From Vitellaria paradoxa (taxonomy: Eukaryota; Streptophyta; Magnoliopsida; Ericales; Sapotaceae): a stretch of 64,000 nt of DNA. Under the pieces are notes generated by a model. The model saw only the letters and a list, made by a program, of their open reading frames with translations, ran no database searches and was not told where the DNA came from. The stretch is from contig CM034238.1 of the NCBI GenBank assembly GCA_019916065.1, positions 30,429,246-30,493,245 on the forward strand, written 5' to 3'. The translations under genes were made by a program, and so were the position numbers. Positions 35,218 to 47,508 of this stretch are shown piece by piece (positions within the stretch are counted from its first letter, which is position 1; each line of letters begins with the position of its first letter).

Positions 35218-35689
35218 AGTCCTGTTTGCTAAAATCTATATTTACCCTTTTTTTTTGTTTAAGTTCAAAGATTTTTTAAAAATTGGCAACAAAACGTGTT
35301 TGTTAAAATCAGCGAGATAATGAATAATGTTGCAAATCAATCCTAGAACACTCCAATAATATTTATAAGTTAATAGCATATCAGGTTCTTTTATCTGGTT
35401 AAATAGGTCAAAACTAATAAAGCACAAATTAGGTTAGTGACCGATAAATGACATCAAAAGCAATTAAACAAATTAATAGTTGAGAAAATAATGGACATCG
35501 TGTTATCCACAAGCGCCAACAAGAAAGAAGCATTCAATGCATGGTATTAAACAATAGCTTAGTAGTCAAATCATATTAAATTCTCATAGTTCAACTATCC
35601 AAATAGATTACAAATTTACAAAAAACTGATTTACATTTTAAAAAACAAACTGTAATTTTTTCTTCATCATATCCAAAGCGCCCTCAAGA
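35218..35689. other. AT-rich spacer with a repeat fragment
   Basis: No gene. The first 90 bp (35220-35310, 'cctgtttgctaaaatc...tacccttttt...aagttcaaagattttt') resemble 38756-38845, so both are pieces of one repeat family. The CCTGTTT(A/G)(G/C)TAAA start resembles ends of plant hAT-type MITEs, but no partner inverted repeat was found. Confidence 0.5.
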
Positions 35690-37400
35690 GAAGATTGTAA
35701 TTTACCTCTCTATAAGTCATATTTGCTTAGCAAATGATTTGTTTTTGCTATGCACACCTAATGAAGCCTCTTTCCAAATAATTCGCAAAGCTTTTCAAGA
35801 ATTCCATAAGTTCTCTGGACTCTAACTAAATGGGCATAACAGCAAGGTCTACTTTTCAGGGGTGCATCAACAAGAGTAGTTACACCTTTGTTCTATGCTT
35901 GGGTTCCAAACCGGTAAACTCCCAATCAAATACTTAAGAGTCCTATTAATCTCCACAAAACTCAAGTTTGATGATTTTTTTTTCGTAGTTAAGTTTAATG
36001 ATTATAAGGAACTCATTGATAAAATCACCAAAAGAGTAAAGAGCTGGACTTCAAAATGCCTTTCATATGCTGGTAGGTTGGTTCTCATTCAATCCATCTT
36101 ATTCAATATACAAATTTATTGGAGTCTTCATTTCATCCTTCCTAAAGGAGTGATCCATGCTATAGAACAAATATTATGGAGATTCTTATGGTCTGGGGTT
36201 GAGCTCAAAAATTGGGGTAACAAAGTGGCTTGGGATGAAGTGTGTAAACGAAAGAATGAAGGAGGACTTGGGATCCGCAAGCTTACTGAATGGAACAAAG
36301 CCTTTATGATGCAACACATTTGGGCTCTATATTCTAATAGTCCCTCCCTTTGAGTGAAGTGGTGCCATTCAAATCTCTTCAAAGGTAAATGCTTCTGGGA
36401 TCTAAAACCACCTTCAAATTGTTCATGGACATGGCATAAGTTGCGAAAACTTAAATAAGAAGCCAAAGGAATCTCTAAATACATTGTGGGCAATGGAAAT
36501 TCCATTTCTCTTTGGTTCTCCAATTGGCACCCCGCTGGCCCTCTCATCCCAAAATATGGACCTAGAGTTGCATATGATGCTGGCCTTCCTAAGGATGCTA
36601 AAGTCTCAAAAGTGGTCTCTAATGGGCAGTGGAAGTGGCCACTCCCGAGGACCTGGGAGCTTAGGGAAATAATCAATGAGAGGCCTCCAAATTACTTACC
36701 ATTTTCTCTTGCAAAAGATAAATTTATCTGGCTTGCCTCTAAAGATAAAGTTTATAAGGTTGCAGCTACCTGGGATTCAATTCGTGATGAGGCTCAAAAG
36801 GTGACTTAGCATAAGTTGCTATGGTTCCCTAACCATATTCCTAAGCATGCTTTTATTATGTGGCTTGCAATTAAAAGGAGATTAATCACCAAGGATAGAA
36901 TGAGCAGGTGGGGCATGAATGTGGATTCTAACTGTGTATTATGCAATTAAGAGGTGGAAATAATGGATCACTTGTTTTTCTTATGCTCTTATTCGGCCGA
37001 TTTAAGGCAGCTTGTCTTACATAAATGCCACATATCTAAACCTAAACAATCCTGGTCAGATGAAGTCTCTTGGGCCATTAGAAAATTCCGTTGTAAGAAT
37101 CTAAGTTCCAAGATATGCAAGTTAGCATGGGCGGCTCTAATCTACCACACATGGCAAGAAAAGAATGCAAGGATCTTCAAGGGGGTGTCCTCCTCAACTA
37201 CTAATGTTCTCAGGAACATCATGCATGAGATTAGGGTTAATCTCTCAGCATCCTATCAAAAAAAACCACTGATGTGAATACTAGTCTATGTAATAGCTGG
37301 GGAATTCCTCTTTGTAATTAATTCTTTTGCTATACAGGGGTATGCACCTAAAATGATGTACATATTCCCAATTAATCCAAATTATACTTAATTACCAAAA
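35690..37400 (+). mobile_element. L1-type LINE ORF2 copy, 3' half
   Basis: Starts within RT at the catalytic box (CLANDLFLLCTPNEASF), so it is 5' truncated. Then GLRKLTEWNKAF-type text as GIRKLTEWNKAFMMQHIW (36270 on), a GNGNSISLWFSNWHP segment (36489), the zf-RVT region HKLLWFPNHIPKHAFIMWL (about 36810) with CVLCN and EIMDHLFFLCSYSADL, then AALIYHTWQEKNARIF (37130) and a stop at 37275. The 3' end is TTACC plus A-rich at 37392-37410. In-frame stops at about 36352, 36456, 36807 and 36949 and a frame change near 35890. Related to the minus copy at 29719-32828 but not the same insertion. Confidence 0.8.
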
Positions 37401-37486
37401 AAAATAATAAAATTAAAACATTCATCAATATATTTGTTTTTTTTTTAATCATGTTAAAGTTTAATTTCTTAATTTTCATTTATGTT

Positions 37487-37521
<35 letters not shown>

Positions 37522-39408
37522 AATTGTGTTTCATTTTATTTTTCAACATAACCCAAACAAATAAATAAATTTTAAATCAGTATCCCATATATAGAGACAC
37601 ATTGAGATAAAAAAAATTAGATAATATAAAATAAAATAAGGAAAAGAAAGAGAAAAATAATTAATAAGAAATATTTGAGTTTCTTAAAAAATCTTAAACT
37701 CTAAAAAATAAAAGGTATGTTTGGAGAAAGATTTTGGTACAAAAAAATAATAAAAAGAAAATTGAAGTGAAAATAAAAAGAAAATTAAAAATTAAACAAA
37801 AGGCATTAATTAATATATTAAAATTTTTAAATCTAATTAATTTTAATTTTTTAAATTTCAAATACTTCTCTTTGCATTTTATATTATAACCTAAACAAGA
37901 GAAGGAATTTTGAATCTCTATCATTTTTTTTCTTTTTCTTTTTCTTTTAATGCATGGAGAGAGAGATACAAAGATCTAAGTGAAAGATAAAGAAAAAATA
38001 AATATGGAAAGAAACTTTTGGTTTAATTTTCATATTAATTTTTCATAAAAATAGTTTTAACAAAACTAATTTTAGGATACAGTCAAGAAATATTATAGTA
38101 TATAAAATATGCTAAGAATGATTTGCAGTAAATATAAATAAAAAGTAAGAGTGAAATTGGAAAATAATAGACCAAAAAAATTCATTGAAATCTTAAAGAA
38201 TCATATTCAAAATATGCAAAAGAATAATTTTTGTAGATATATAAATAAATATACACATCACAGACATTTAAATATATTGCATGCCATATAATATACTAGC
38301 ATAAGATAGAATTATTATTTAAAATATTCTAAAAATTAGATGAAAGTTAGGATAAAAAAATAAGATTATTATCTGTGTAAACATTAACATTATTATTGCC
38401 CACCATGATAAATTAAAGTTACACCAAAACCCCAATTAAAAAAAAATGAGCTCATCTTTGAAACTATATCACGATTAAGTAGTTTTAAAGCTGACAAGGA
38501 TAATTGTGGTCTAAAATTCAAAAACATTATCATAACACACACATATATTTATATATGCATTATAAATGAGATCAATATTGTCTAAATTATTTGGTATAAA
38601 AATAAAAATTTTATATAAATATCATCATATCCTATATTTTTTAGAATAACAATTTAATTATAAAATTATTGTATAAATTTTTTAATACAGGTGGAACTTA
38701 TAGTTTGATAAATAAAAATCTATATAAGTAGGCATAGTTTGCTTTAAAACCTTAGACCCTGTTTAGTAAAGTTCATTTTTTACCCTTTTTATATTTAAGT
38801 TTAAAGATTTTGAAAAACTAGTAGCAAAAATGTGTTTCTTAAACCTATTTTTATTTTTTTATTTTTAAAAAAATGAAAATTCAAATAGAAAATATAAACA
38901 AAAAAATAGTATTTTCACACTCTTTATTTTTTAAAAAAATCATAAGTTAATATATATCCAAAATAATGCAGCAGATAGCCATATTTTCATGTGATAATAA
39001 GCGTTAAAAATCAAATAAATAGATAAATAAGTAGAGAACATTTAATTTTGATTCCAATTTTTTGTTTTCCCTTTACTTGTTAGGACATTAGAAAACAGAA
39101 ATCTCAACCAAATGAAACATAAAAAACAGTTTAATATTAAAGTACTTCCTCTTAGTTTTCTCACCTAACAAGGACCACATGGTAATTAATTGAAGGAAGA
39201 AATTAAAAAAAAAATTACATTACAAGCACAAAGTTTCAAAAAAAGAGAGAATGAGATGAACAGACAACTCATAAACAAAAGCTGACGTAAGAGACAGAGA
39301 ACAAACAAGAAGCTAGTTGATGGGTTGCTACCACTGTCCTTGGAAACTCCATCACTTTTCTGGGAATTTTGGGAAGAACACTGGAAATCCCTTTTCTAGG
39401 ATGGCGAA
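37401..39408. other. AT-rich intergenic DNA, no gene seen
   Basis: Contains a T run at about 37490-37519, many A/T-rich short repeats, and at 38756-38845 a fragment related to 35220-35310. The last bases before element C are GCGAA (39404-39408), the probable target duplication. Confidence 0.6.
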
Positions 39409-41026
39409 TGATTACACTAATAAAGTGTAATCATTTAAATATAATTTATCCTTATTTAATGTAATTTTATTCCTAATAATACAAATTTATCAATATTTAG
39501 GATTAATGTCTTTATGGTAAATGTTGTAGGAGTATTACACAAGTTATGGTCCCAACCACACAAGGTGTGGTCCCAACCACTCAAGGTGCGGTCCCAACCA
39601 TCCAAAGGGTGGTCCGGACCATCTTCTCAGCGGTACCAACCATTCGAGGGGTGGTCCGGACCATCTTCTCAATGGTCCCAACCATCCAAGGGGTGGTCCA
39701 GACCGTTCTTTCAAATTTCCAATGTATATATTTGGTGATAGCACAATTTGCTCCAGTTTGGACACCTCCCGCTCCTGGTCGACCATTACCATACGCAAAC
39801 CCAAAATCAAAGATCGTGATTGGCAGTTTCGATTGGAAAAGAATGAAGGAATTCTTTTGATTTCGGTAACAGTGTGCTATTTCCTTTTAAAAAAAATTCT
39901 GATTGAAGTTTTTATTTATTAGAAAAGATATTTTTTGAGCTCTCGGTCTTCGTTTTTAAGATGGGAGAGAGGAGAGTTTTAGGGACAATCTTGAATAATT
40001 TTTGGTTTTGGAAAATATTATTAGTTTTGTTTTGAGAGTTTTGAGAAGAGATTTTGGAGCCGAAAGTCTGTTGAATATTTTGTTTCGAATTTCAATCTAA
40101 TACCAGGTATTTTTATTTATCTATAGTGTTTTTATTTACTTGCATGAAGATGTCAATGGTTTGTATTATGAACATCATGTTTGGCTAAATCTTATTCTTT
40201 CGATTCAATAACTTAATGAAAAGTGGAAACATATTTCTAAATTAATTTTTATATGGTTATATTCTAGGTATGAAAACCTTCAAATATAAACCTTTAATTA
40301 TTTTCAATTCAAGTCATTTAGATCAAATATATTCAAACACAAAAATTCTTGATCATATTTTCTATAATCACTGATAAGAGTTTTTGAACCTATAAAAAGC
40401 CTTATTAAACATTTGAAATAAAGAAATTGAATTGGACTCACGGATATTTTTAAAACGATTATTTCCCGATCTTGTAATCCTAAATGTGAATACAAGATTG
40501 TGACCGTGGGATTTTATGAACTTTCACGAAGACACTTTTCTGATTTATTATTTCCTTTATGTGAAATATAAATCGTAGTAAAAATAAACCTAAACAAATT
40601 TTCTTACATTAATTTATGAAATATGCCTTCCACCCGGAATTAGTTGTTGAATCGAGAACTTTCTTTTTGTTATTGATATTTGCTATTTTTAGTTGCTATT
40701 ACTTGAGATCTAGATTCAATTGTTATTCTGGTTTATTGAGAAAACTTGTTGATTGTTTGTTTAATTTTAGTGATTTTATCTTGATGTTTTTATTATTCAG
40801 TAGTTCAAATAGATCTGGTTAATTCATTTATTTTATTTCGAGTTCTTAGCTTATAAAAAAACTGCTCAAATATAATTTAATTTTTTTTTGTTTTAACTTC
40901 AATAACCTAGAAAAATAGTCAATATTAGGTTCCCTGTGGATTCGACATCGGACTCACCGAGTTTAAACTACACCACACACCCTTACACTTTGGGGTTATT
41001 TTAGACGAAATATTTGGAAGCGGTCA
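39409..41026 (+). repeat. Element C 5' LTR
   Basis: Starts with a 25-bp perfect hairpin: TGATTACACT, 5-base loop, then the complementary arm. Ends GGTCA. It differs from the 3' LTR mostly in the first 500 bp, where the 21-bp repeats lie; the remaining kilobase is nearly identical. Small ORFs in it (for example 39514-39738) translate the 21-bp repeat as 7-residue repeats and are not genes. Confidence 0.88.
39548..39715 (+). repeat. Eight-unit 21-bp tandem array in the 5' LTR (GGT-N4-ACC dyads)
   Basis: Units start at 39548, 39569, 39590, 39611, 39632, 39653, 39674 and 39695, exactly 21 bp apart with no indel. Every unit begins with GGT, four bases, then ACC: GGTCCCAACC, GGTCCGGACC, GGTACCAACC or GGTCCAGACC. 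The other 11 bases vary much more. GTGGTCCC, the class II TCP consensus core, occurs exactly at 39567-39574, and near matches (GTGGTCCG, GTGGTCCA) fall at units 4, 6 and 8. Confidence 0.9.
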
Positions 41027-41032
41027 AGTTTT

Positions 41033-41050
41033 TAGCGCCGTTGCCGGGGA
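41033..41050 (+). promoter_or_regulatory. Primer binding site, tRNA-Asp type (element C)
   Basis: TAGCGCCGTTGCCGGGGA lies 6 bp after the LTR and matches the tRNA-Asp complement at 17 of 18 positions. Usual for Athila/Tat elements. Confidence 0.85.
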
Positions 41051-41929
41051 ACCAAGAAAAAAAATTCTATTTTCCTAGGATTATTGTAGGTTAATTTTAT
41101 TTTCTATTTTCCAATAAAAAATTATTATATATATAATTTGTTTTCAGTTTACGTTAGTTTTAAAAAAAGAAAGAAAAAAAACTTGCACTGTTTTTCTATT
41201 TAAGTAAAAAAAATTATTTTATATTTTATTTTAGTTAAAAATATATATAGAAAAGTAATTACATTATATCTTGTTTTCGTAAAGAAAAAAAAGAGTTTAC
41301 TGTTTTTCTTTTTAGTTTTTGGATATAACTTCTGTGGTCCCAACCACCCAAGGTGTGGTCCCGACCGTAAGTTAGGTGGTCCCAACCACGGGTTAGACGG
41401 TCTAGACCACTTAGTTGTTCTTTTTATTTGCTCTTTCTTTTCTAGTAAAGTTTATTCAATTTCTTAAAATATATATATATAATTAGATAATTTATTTTCG
41501 GCAGTAAGGAGTTTTAAAATTTTATTTTATGTTTCTTTTACAAAATCATCTTAAGAAGAGAATTTATTTTATGCGAAAAGATATAGAGTCTTTAGAAATT
41601 CAAATTCAAAACGTAGAGATACAACTTGAGTTTTACAAAAAAATTTTGAGCAAAGAAGAGAAATTTATAGAAATCTTATTGATTTAGAATTTAATTTAAG
41701 AATTTGCTATAGAGAACTAAGATATTTTCATAAAGAACTTTTAAAAATAGCATTTTGAGTTTTCTTCAGTCCCCTGATTTTTTTTATATATTAAAAAAAA
41801 AACATATCCTGATATTTCTTTAGTTTCTTTTATTAAGTGTGCTTTTATATCTTAGTAAAATAATTGCTTTTGTCTGGATTCCCCATAGTGCAATCCAGGC
41901 ATCAATTTTTCCAGTATTTTAATTAGCTT
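41051..41929 (+). other. Element C leader between primer site and gag
   Basis: AT-rich, non-coding, 0.9 kb. It contains a second block of the 21-bp repeats (listed separately) and a long A/T-rich stretch. A short frame near 41570-41700 is not convincing. Confidence 0.6.
41336..41419 (+). repeat. Four 21-bp units in the leader of element C
   Basis: Units at 41336, 41357, 41378 and 41399, again exactly 21 bp apart. Dyads GGTCCCAACC, GGTCCCGACC, GGTCCCAACC and GGTCTAGACC. The class II TCP core GTGGTCCC is exact at 41334, 41355 and 41376. It lies outside the LTR, so it is not simply a copy of U3 in place. Confidence 0.88.
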
Positions 41930-43316
41930 ATGAGCAATTGGAATCGTGACAAAAAAGGTAGAATAAGGCGATTAGACTTATCTAGGTTATTTGTGGACAT
42001 TTACATACCTCCATCTTCTACTTCTAAAGAAATTTCTATTTCTGAAGAAGAAATGGCAGGTGTTAATGGGAACCAAGGTGTTGATAATGGCGAGGTAGTT
42101 GCAAGACGTTCTATGAGAGATATAATGCAACCTACTAGACAAACACTTGAATCATGCATAGTTTGGCCAGAAAATCAAAGAACATTTAACTTTAAACCTG
42201 GAATGATCCAACTGTAGCCTACATTCCATGGTATGGATTCTGAGAATCTATATGATCATCTTACACGTTTTAGGAACATCTGTGTCACCATTAGAGATCA
42301 AGGGTGTCCTATAGACTTAGTTTTTCTTAAACTCTTTCCATTTTCATTAAAGGATAAAGCCGCTAGGTGGTTTGAGTTCTTACCTTCCAATTCTACACAA
42401 ACTTGGGATGAAATGCAAGCCAAGTTTCTTAAGAAATTCTTTCCTCTCAATAGCTAATGCCATACAACATCAAATTTTGAATTTTGCCCCTCATCTCAAT
42501 GAACCCTTTTATCAGTGTTGGGAGAGATTCAAAACCCTATTGCATGCTTGTCCACATCATGGATTTGAGATTTGGCGTTTAGCTGGCATCTTCTATGGAT
42601 CGCTAACACTAAATTTAAAACAATTCATGGAAACCATATGTAACGGTCAGATCTACGACAAAACACCTGAGGAAGCATATGACTACTTCGAATTCCTAGC
42701 TGAGAATGCACAAACATGGGACACTACAGGAACCTAAAATATCCAAGCTACTAATGTCGTTCTAAGTAGAGGTAAACATCAGTTGAGTGAAACTGATGAT
42801 CTCAAAGCCAAACTAGCAACTTTGACTAGGGAAATTGAGACTTTAAAAATTAGGAAGGATACACCTGTAGTTAAAGAACTTGTAGCTAATGTCTACTGTC
42901 TTATGTGTGACAGTCAAGCACATACAACAGATGATTGCCCTACGATACCAATTTGTAGAGAAATAGTGCAAAACCAACAGTCTAATGAACTCCCAGTTAA
43001 TGCAGTAAACCAATTTTGTCAACCATATAGGGGACAAAACCAAGTAGCAAACCCATTTTCTGAAACCTATAATCCAAGTTAGAGGAACCATCCAAACTTT
43101 GGTTGGAGAACTGAAGGAACATCAATGCCTTAACAATTTCATACTGCCCCACCTATACCAATTTCTCACTCTGGACCACCTCAGAATTTGGGACAACAAC
43201 TACATACACATTTTCCTCAAAATAGAAGGTCCACTAAAGAAACACTTCAACAGTTTATGAGCACACAATCTTCACTGTAGGCTCAAAATAATAGAACTAT
43301 GGAAGATATTAAGGGC
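41930..43316 (+). pseudogene. gag of element C (Retrotrans_gag, CCHC knuckle), one frameshift
   Basis: Start at 41930 (MSNWNRDKKGR), open to 42457 apart from a stop at 42215. Capsid domain: DHLTRFRNICVTIRDQG, LFPFSLKDKAARWFEFLP, TQTWDEMQAKFLKKFF. A one-base shift near 42450 moves it to the next frame: NAIQHQILNFAPHLNEPFYQ, WERFKTLLHACPHHGFEIW, TPEEAYDYFEFLAENAQTW. A perfect zinc knuckle C-X2-C-X4-H-X4-C lies at about 42897-42938. Stops at 42735, 43080, 43131, 43278 and 43317. Gag binds and packages element RNA. It runs in frame into the protease region. Confidence 0.8.
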
Positions 43317-43319
43317 TAG

Positions 43320-46300
43320 TTGACCTTGATAACTCAAGCCTTGAGTACTCAACAAAAAGGTAGACTGCCCGCTCAACCACAACCGAATCCATCAGTTCAA
43401 GTAAACCAAGCTGAAGGTTCTTCTAGTGCCAGGAACAATATCGAGCAAGTACAAGTTGTCACAACATTGAGGAGTGGTAAAATCATTAATAAAACCATTC
43501 ATACTAAGGAATCTGTACCTAGGAAAAAGTTAGAACCTGAGCAAACAACGCAAGATAAATCAAAGATAGAAGAGGAAGAAAAGGATAAAGAAAAGGATAA
43601 GGAGAAAGAGAAAGAAAAAGGGAAGGAAATAGAGGTTATATCAAGAGAGTATATTCCTAAACCTCCATTTCCTCAAAGATTTTTAGTCGCAAGAAAAGAA
43701 GCTCAAGTAAATGAAATGCTAGAGGTTTTCAAACAAGTAAAAATCAATATACCTCTCATTGATGCGATTAAACAAATCCCTTCATATGCTAAGTTTCTGA
43801 AAGAACTTTGCACAGTAAAACAGAGATTAAATGTTAAGGAAAAAGCCTTCCTTACTGAACAAGCTAGTGCAATTCTATAATGTTGTACACCTCCTAAGTA
43901 TAAGGATCCAAGATGTCCCACTATTTCATGCCACATAGGAGAGTACTACATTAGCGGAGCACTGCTTGATTTAGGGGCTAGTGTCAATTTGCTACCATAT
44001 TCAATTTACGAGCAATTGGGTTTAGGAGAAATAAAGCCCACTCGTGTAACTCTACAACTGGCAGATAGATCAATAAGAGTTCCACGAGGAATAGTTGAAG
44101 ATGTGTTAGTTCAAGTGGAAGATTTTTGTTTTCCAGTTGATTTCATTATCCTAGATACACAACCCTTAACCAATTTATCTGCTCCAAATCATATACCTGT
44201 TATATTAGGTAGACCATTTCTTGCAACCTCTAATGCACTTATCAATTGCCGAAATGGTTCAATGAAGATGTCATTTGGAAATATTGAGTTTGAAACTAAC
44301 ATTTTCCATGTGAGCAAACACCCTAATGAACAGCCTGATATACAAGGGGTGGATTTAATTGAAACAATAGTTCAAGACTATGTGGATCGTGAATTTATAG
44401 AGGATTCTCTGGAAAAAGTAATTTGCTTTAGTGAGGAAAATATCAGTTTCACAACTCAGATGGTTGAAGTGAAAGCGATATACGATTCGTTAGAGATATG
44501 CCCAATTATGTTAGTAGGAAAATAGGTACCAACCTTTGAAGAGATAGGACCACCTCTTAAGAAAGCAGAACCATTTGAATTGACAGCTCCTAATCCTAAT
44601 AGAAAACCCTTACCCAGTAATTTAAAATATGCATTTTTAGGAGAAAAAGAGACTTACCCAGTAATCATTTCATTAGAATTGCCAAATAACAAGAATCCTA
44701 ATTAGTTCAGTTGCTTAAAGGCCACAAGAAAGCTCTAGGTTGGTCGATGGCAGATTTAACTGGCATCAGCCCTCTTCTTTACACACATCGAATATATCTA
44801 GAAGATGAAGCTAAGCCGATTCGTCAAATGCAAAGGCGGCTCAACCCGAATATGAAAGAAGTCGTAAGAGCTGAAGTCGTAAAACTACTTGATGTAGGAA
44901 TCATATATCCAATATCTGATTCAAAATGGGTTAGTCCTACACAAGTAGTTCCAAAGAAATCGAGTGTCACCGTGGTTAGAAACGAAAATAATGAGTTAGT
45001 CCCAACTTGAGTTCAAACTGGTTGGAGAGTATGCATTGACTACTGAAAGCTCAATGCTGTAACAAGAAAGGATCACTTCCCTCTTCCATTCTTGGATCAA
45101 GTGTTAGAAAGAGTGGCTGGCCACGCGTATTATTGTTTCCTTGATGGCTATTCAGGTTATAACCAAATAGTGGTTGCTTTAGAGGACCAAGCAAAAACCA
45201 CATTTACTTGTCCTTTTGGCACCTTTGCGTATAAAAGAATGCCTTTTGGCCTATGTAATGCCCCAGCCACATTTCAAAGATGCATGATCAGCATATTCAG
45301 TGAAATGGTAGAAGAGATTGAAGAAGTATTCATGGACGATTTCTCTGTTTATGGTGATACATTTGAACATTGTTTACATAACCTTGATTTAGTACTAACG
45401 AGGTGTGAAGAGAAAAATTTAGTTCTTAACTGGAAGAAATGTCATTTCATGGTAAACCAGGGTATAGTGTTAGGACACATAGTGTCAAAAAAGGGTATGC
45501 GGGTAGATCAAGCTAAGGTTGAGTTAATTCAAAAATTACCAAATCCCCAATCCGTCAAAGATATTAGATCATTTCTAGGGCATGCTAGATTTTACAGGCG
45601 ATTCATAAAATCCTTTAGTGAAATTGCTAAACCTTTATGTAAGCTTTTGGCACAAGATATGCCATTCGAATGGACCCCCCAGTGTCAAGAAGCATTTGAT
45701 AAACTTAAGGACCATTTAACTACAGCACCAATTCTTCAACCTCCTGACTGGTCACTCCCGTTTGAACTTATGTGCGATGCTAGTGACCATGCCATAGGTG
45801 TTGTATTAGGGCAAAGAAAAGATAAGAGAGCACATGTTACTTACTATGCCAGCAAAACTCTCAATGAAGCACAAAAAACTATACAACAACTGAAAAAGAA
45901 CTTCTAGCAGTTGTGTTTGCCCTTGAAAAATTTCGCTAATACCTCATCGGTTCAACAGTAATAATTTTTACAGACCATTCAACTCTTAAGTATCTGTTGA
46001 CTAAACAAGATACTAAACCGAGGCTTATCCGCTGGATTCTTCTCTTACAAGAATTCAATATCGAGATAAGAGATAAGAAAGGCGTTGAAAACATGGTAGT
46101 TGATCACTTATCACGTTTACCGATAGAAGTTCAATCCAACAAAGAAATACAAATAAATGACAGCTTCCTAGATGAATAACTATTCAATGTCACTACAATC
46201 ACAGCTGCTACACCCCCGTGGTATGCTGATATTGCCAATTATTTGGTTACTGGAGAAATCCCTAGTGAATGGAATTCCAAAGATAGAAAGAAATTTTTTA

Positions 46301-47508
46301 GAAATGTGAGAGTTTTCTTTTGGGATGATCCATATATGTTTAAATACTGCCCAGACCAAATAATACGACGTTGCATTCCAAAATGGGAGGTACCTAACAT
46401 TATTGAGTTTTGTCACTCACAAGCTTGTGGTGGTCATTTTTCCACAAATAAAATAGCGGCTAAAATCCTTTAATGTGGATTTTATTAGCCTACACTTTTT
46501 AAAGATGTCCATCATTTTTGCACTGCATGCGATAAATGTCAAAGGTTAGGAAGTTTAACCCGTCGAAATATGATGCCCCTTTCCCCTATTTTAGTATTAG
46601 AAATATTTGATTGTTGGGAATGATTTCATGGGCCCTTTCCCAGTTTCATTTGGATTTGAATACATTCTGGTGGGGGTTGATTATGTTTCTACATGGGTTG
46701 AAGCAATGGCCACAAGAACAAATGATCACAAAGTTGTGATAAAATTCCTCCACGAAAATATTTTCTCACGCTTTGGGGTACCCCGAGCAATCATAAGTGA
46801 CGGAGGAAAACATTTCTGCAATCGGCCTGTGGATACTTTATTACTTAAATATGGTGTTATACACAAAGTAGGCACAGCATATCATCCACAAACAAATGGC
46901 CAAGCTGTACTTGCTAATCGAGAAATTTAAAACATCCTTGAGAAAATAGTTAATCCTAATCGTAAGGATTGGTCACTTCGGTTGATTGACTCCCTATGGG
47001 CCTACCGAACAGCTTATAAAACAACGTTAGGGATGTCTCCGTATTGATTAGTTTACAGAAAAGCATGTCATTTACCTGTTGAATTAGAACACAAAGCCTA
47101 TTAGGCTATTAAACAATTCAACACCAATATCGACGAGGCAGGTTTACACCGTAAGCTTCAAATTGTAGAAATGGAAGAATTAAGGAACGATGCATATGAA
47201 AATGCACAAATTTCGAAAGAAAGAATGAAGAAGATACATGACTGATATATTACTCGCCGTTCATTTCACGAAGGTCAAAAAGTACTCCTTTATTGTTCAC
47301 GACTTCACCTTTTTCCTGGAAAACTCAAAGTAAATGGATTGGACCATTTATAGTAAGACGTATTTCCGAACATGGTACTATCGAAATAGAAAATCCCAAA
47401 AATAGGAACCATTTTTAAGTAAATGGACATCGCCTTAAGCTGTATCTCGAGAGTTTTGTTAGGATCATCGAAGTATGGGATCTTTTAGATCCTACACCTT
47501 TGACGTAA
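43320..47508 (+). pseudogene. pol of element C: protease, RT, RNase H, integrase
   Basis: 43320-43880: gag-pol linker with a Lys/Glu-rich run. Protease: ALLDLGASVNLLPYSIYEQLG (43960 on) and IPVILGRPFLAT. A frame change near 44700. RT: HRIYLEDEAKPIRQMQRRLNP, VVPKKSSVTVV, then a stop at 45008, VCIDY, DGYSGYNQI, PFGTFAYKRMPFGLCNAPATF, catalytic F-M-D-D at 45329-45340. RNase H from about 45770 (CDASDHAIG), another frame change near 45900, [15 protein letters not shown]. Integrase: CHSQACGGHF and CTACDKCQR zinc residues, a frame change near 46600, GNDFMGPFP, then [22 protein letters not shown] has Val where the catalytic Glu should be. Further stops follow to the end at 47506. Confidence 0.85.

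Noticed and set aside
39548..39715. CRISPR array
   Set aside because: Units are contiguous without unique spacers, lie in a plant LTR and occur in both LTRs.
39514..39860. ORFs with 7-residue repeats (and counterparts at 52045-52393) as possible genes
   Set aside because: They translate the 21-bp repeat in several frames and on both strands; the signal is at the DNA level.
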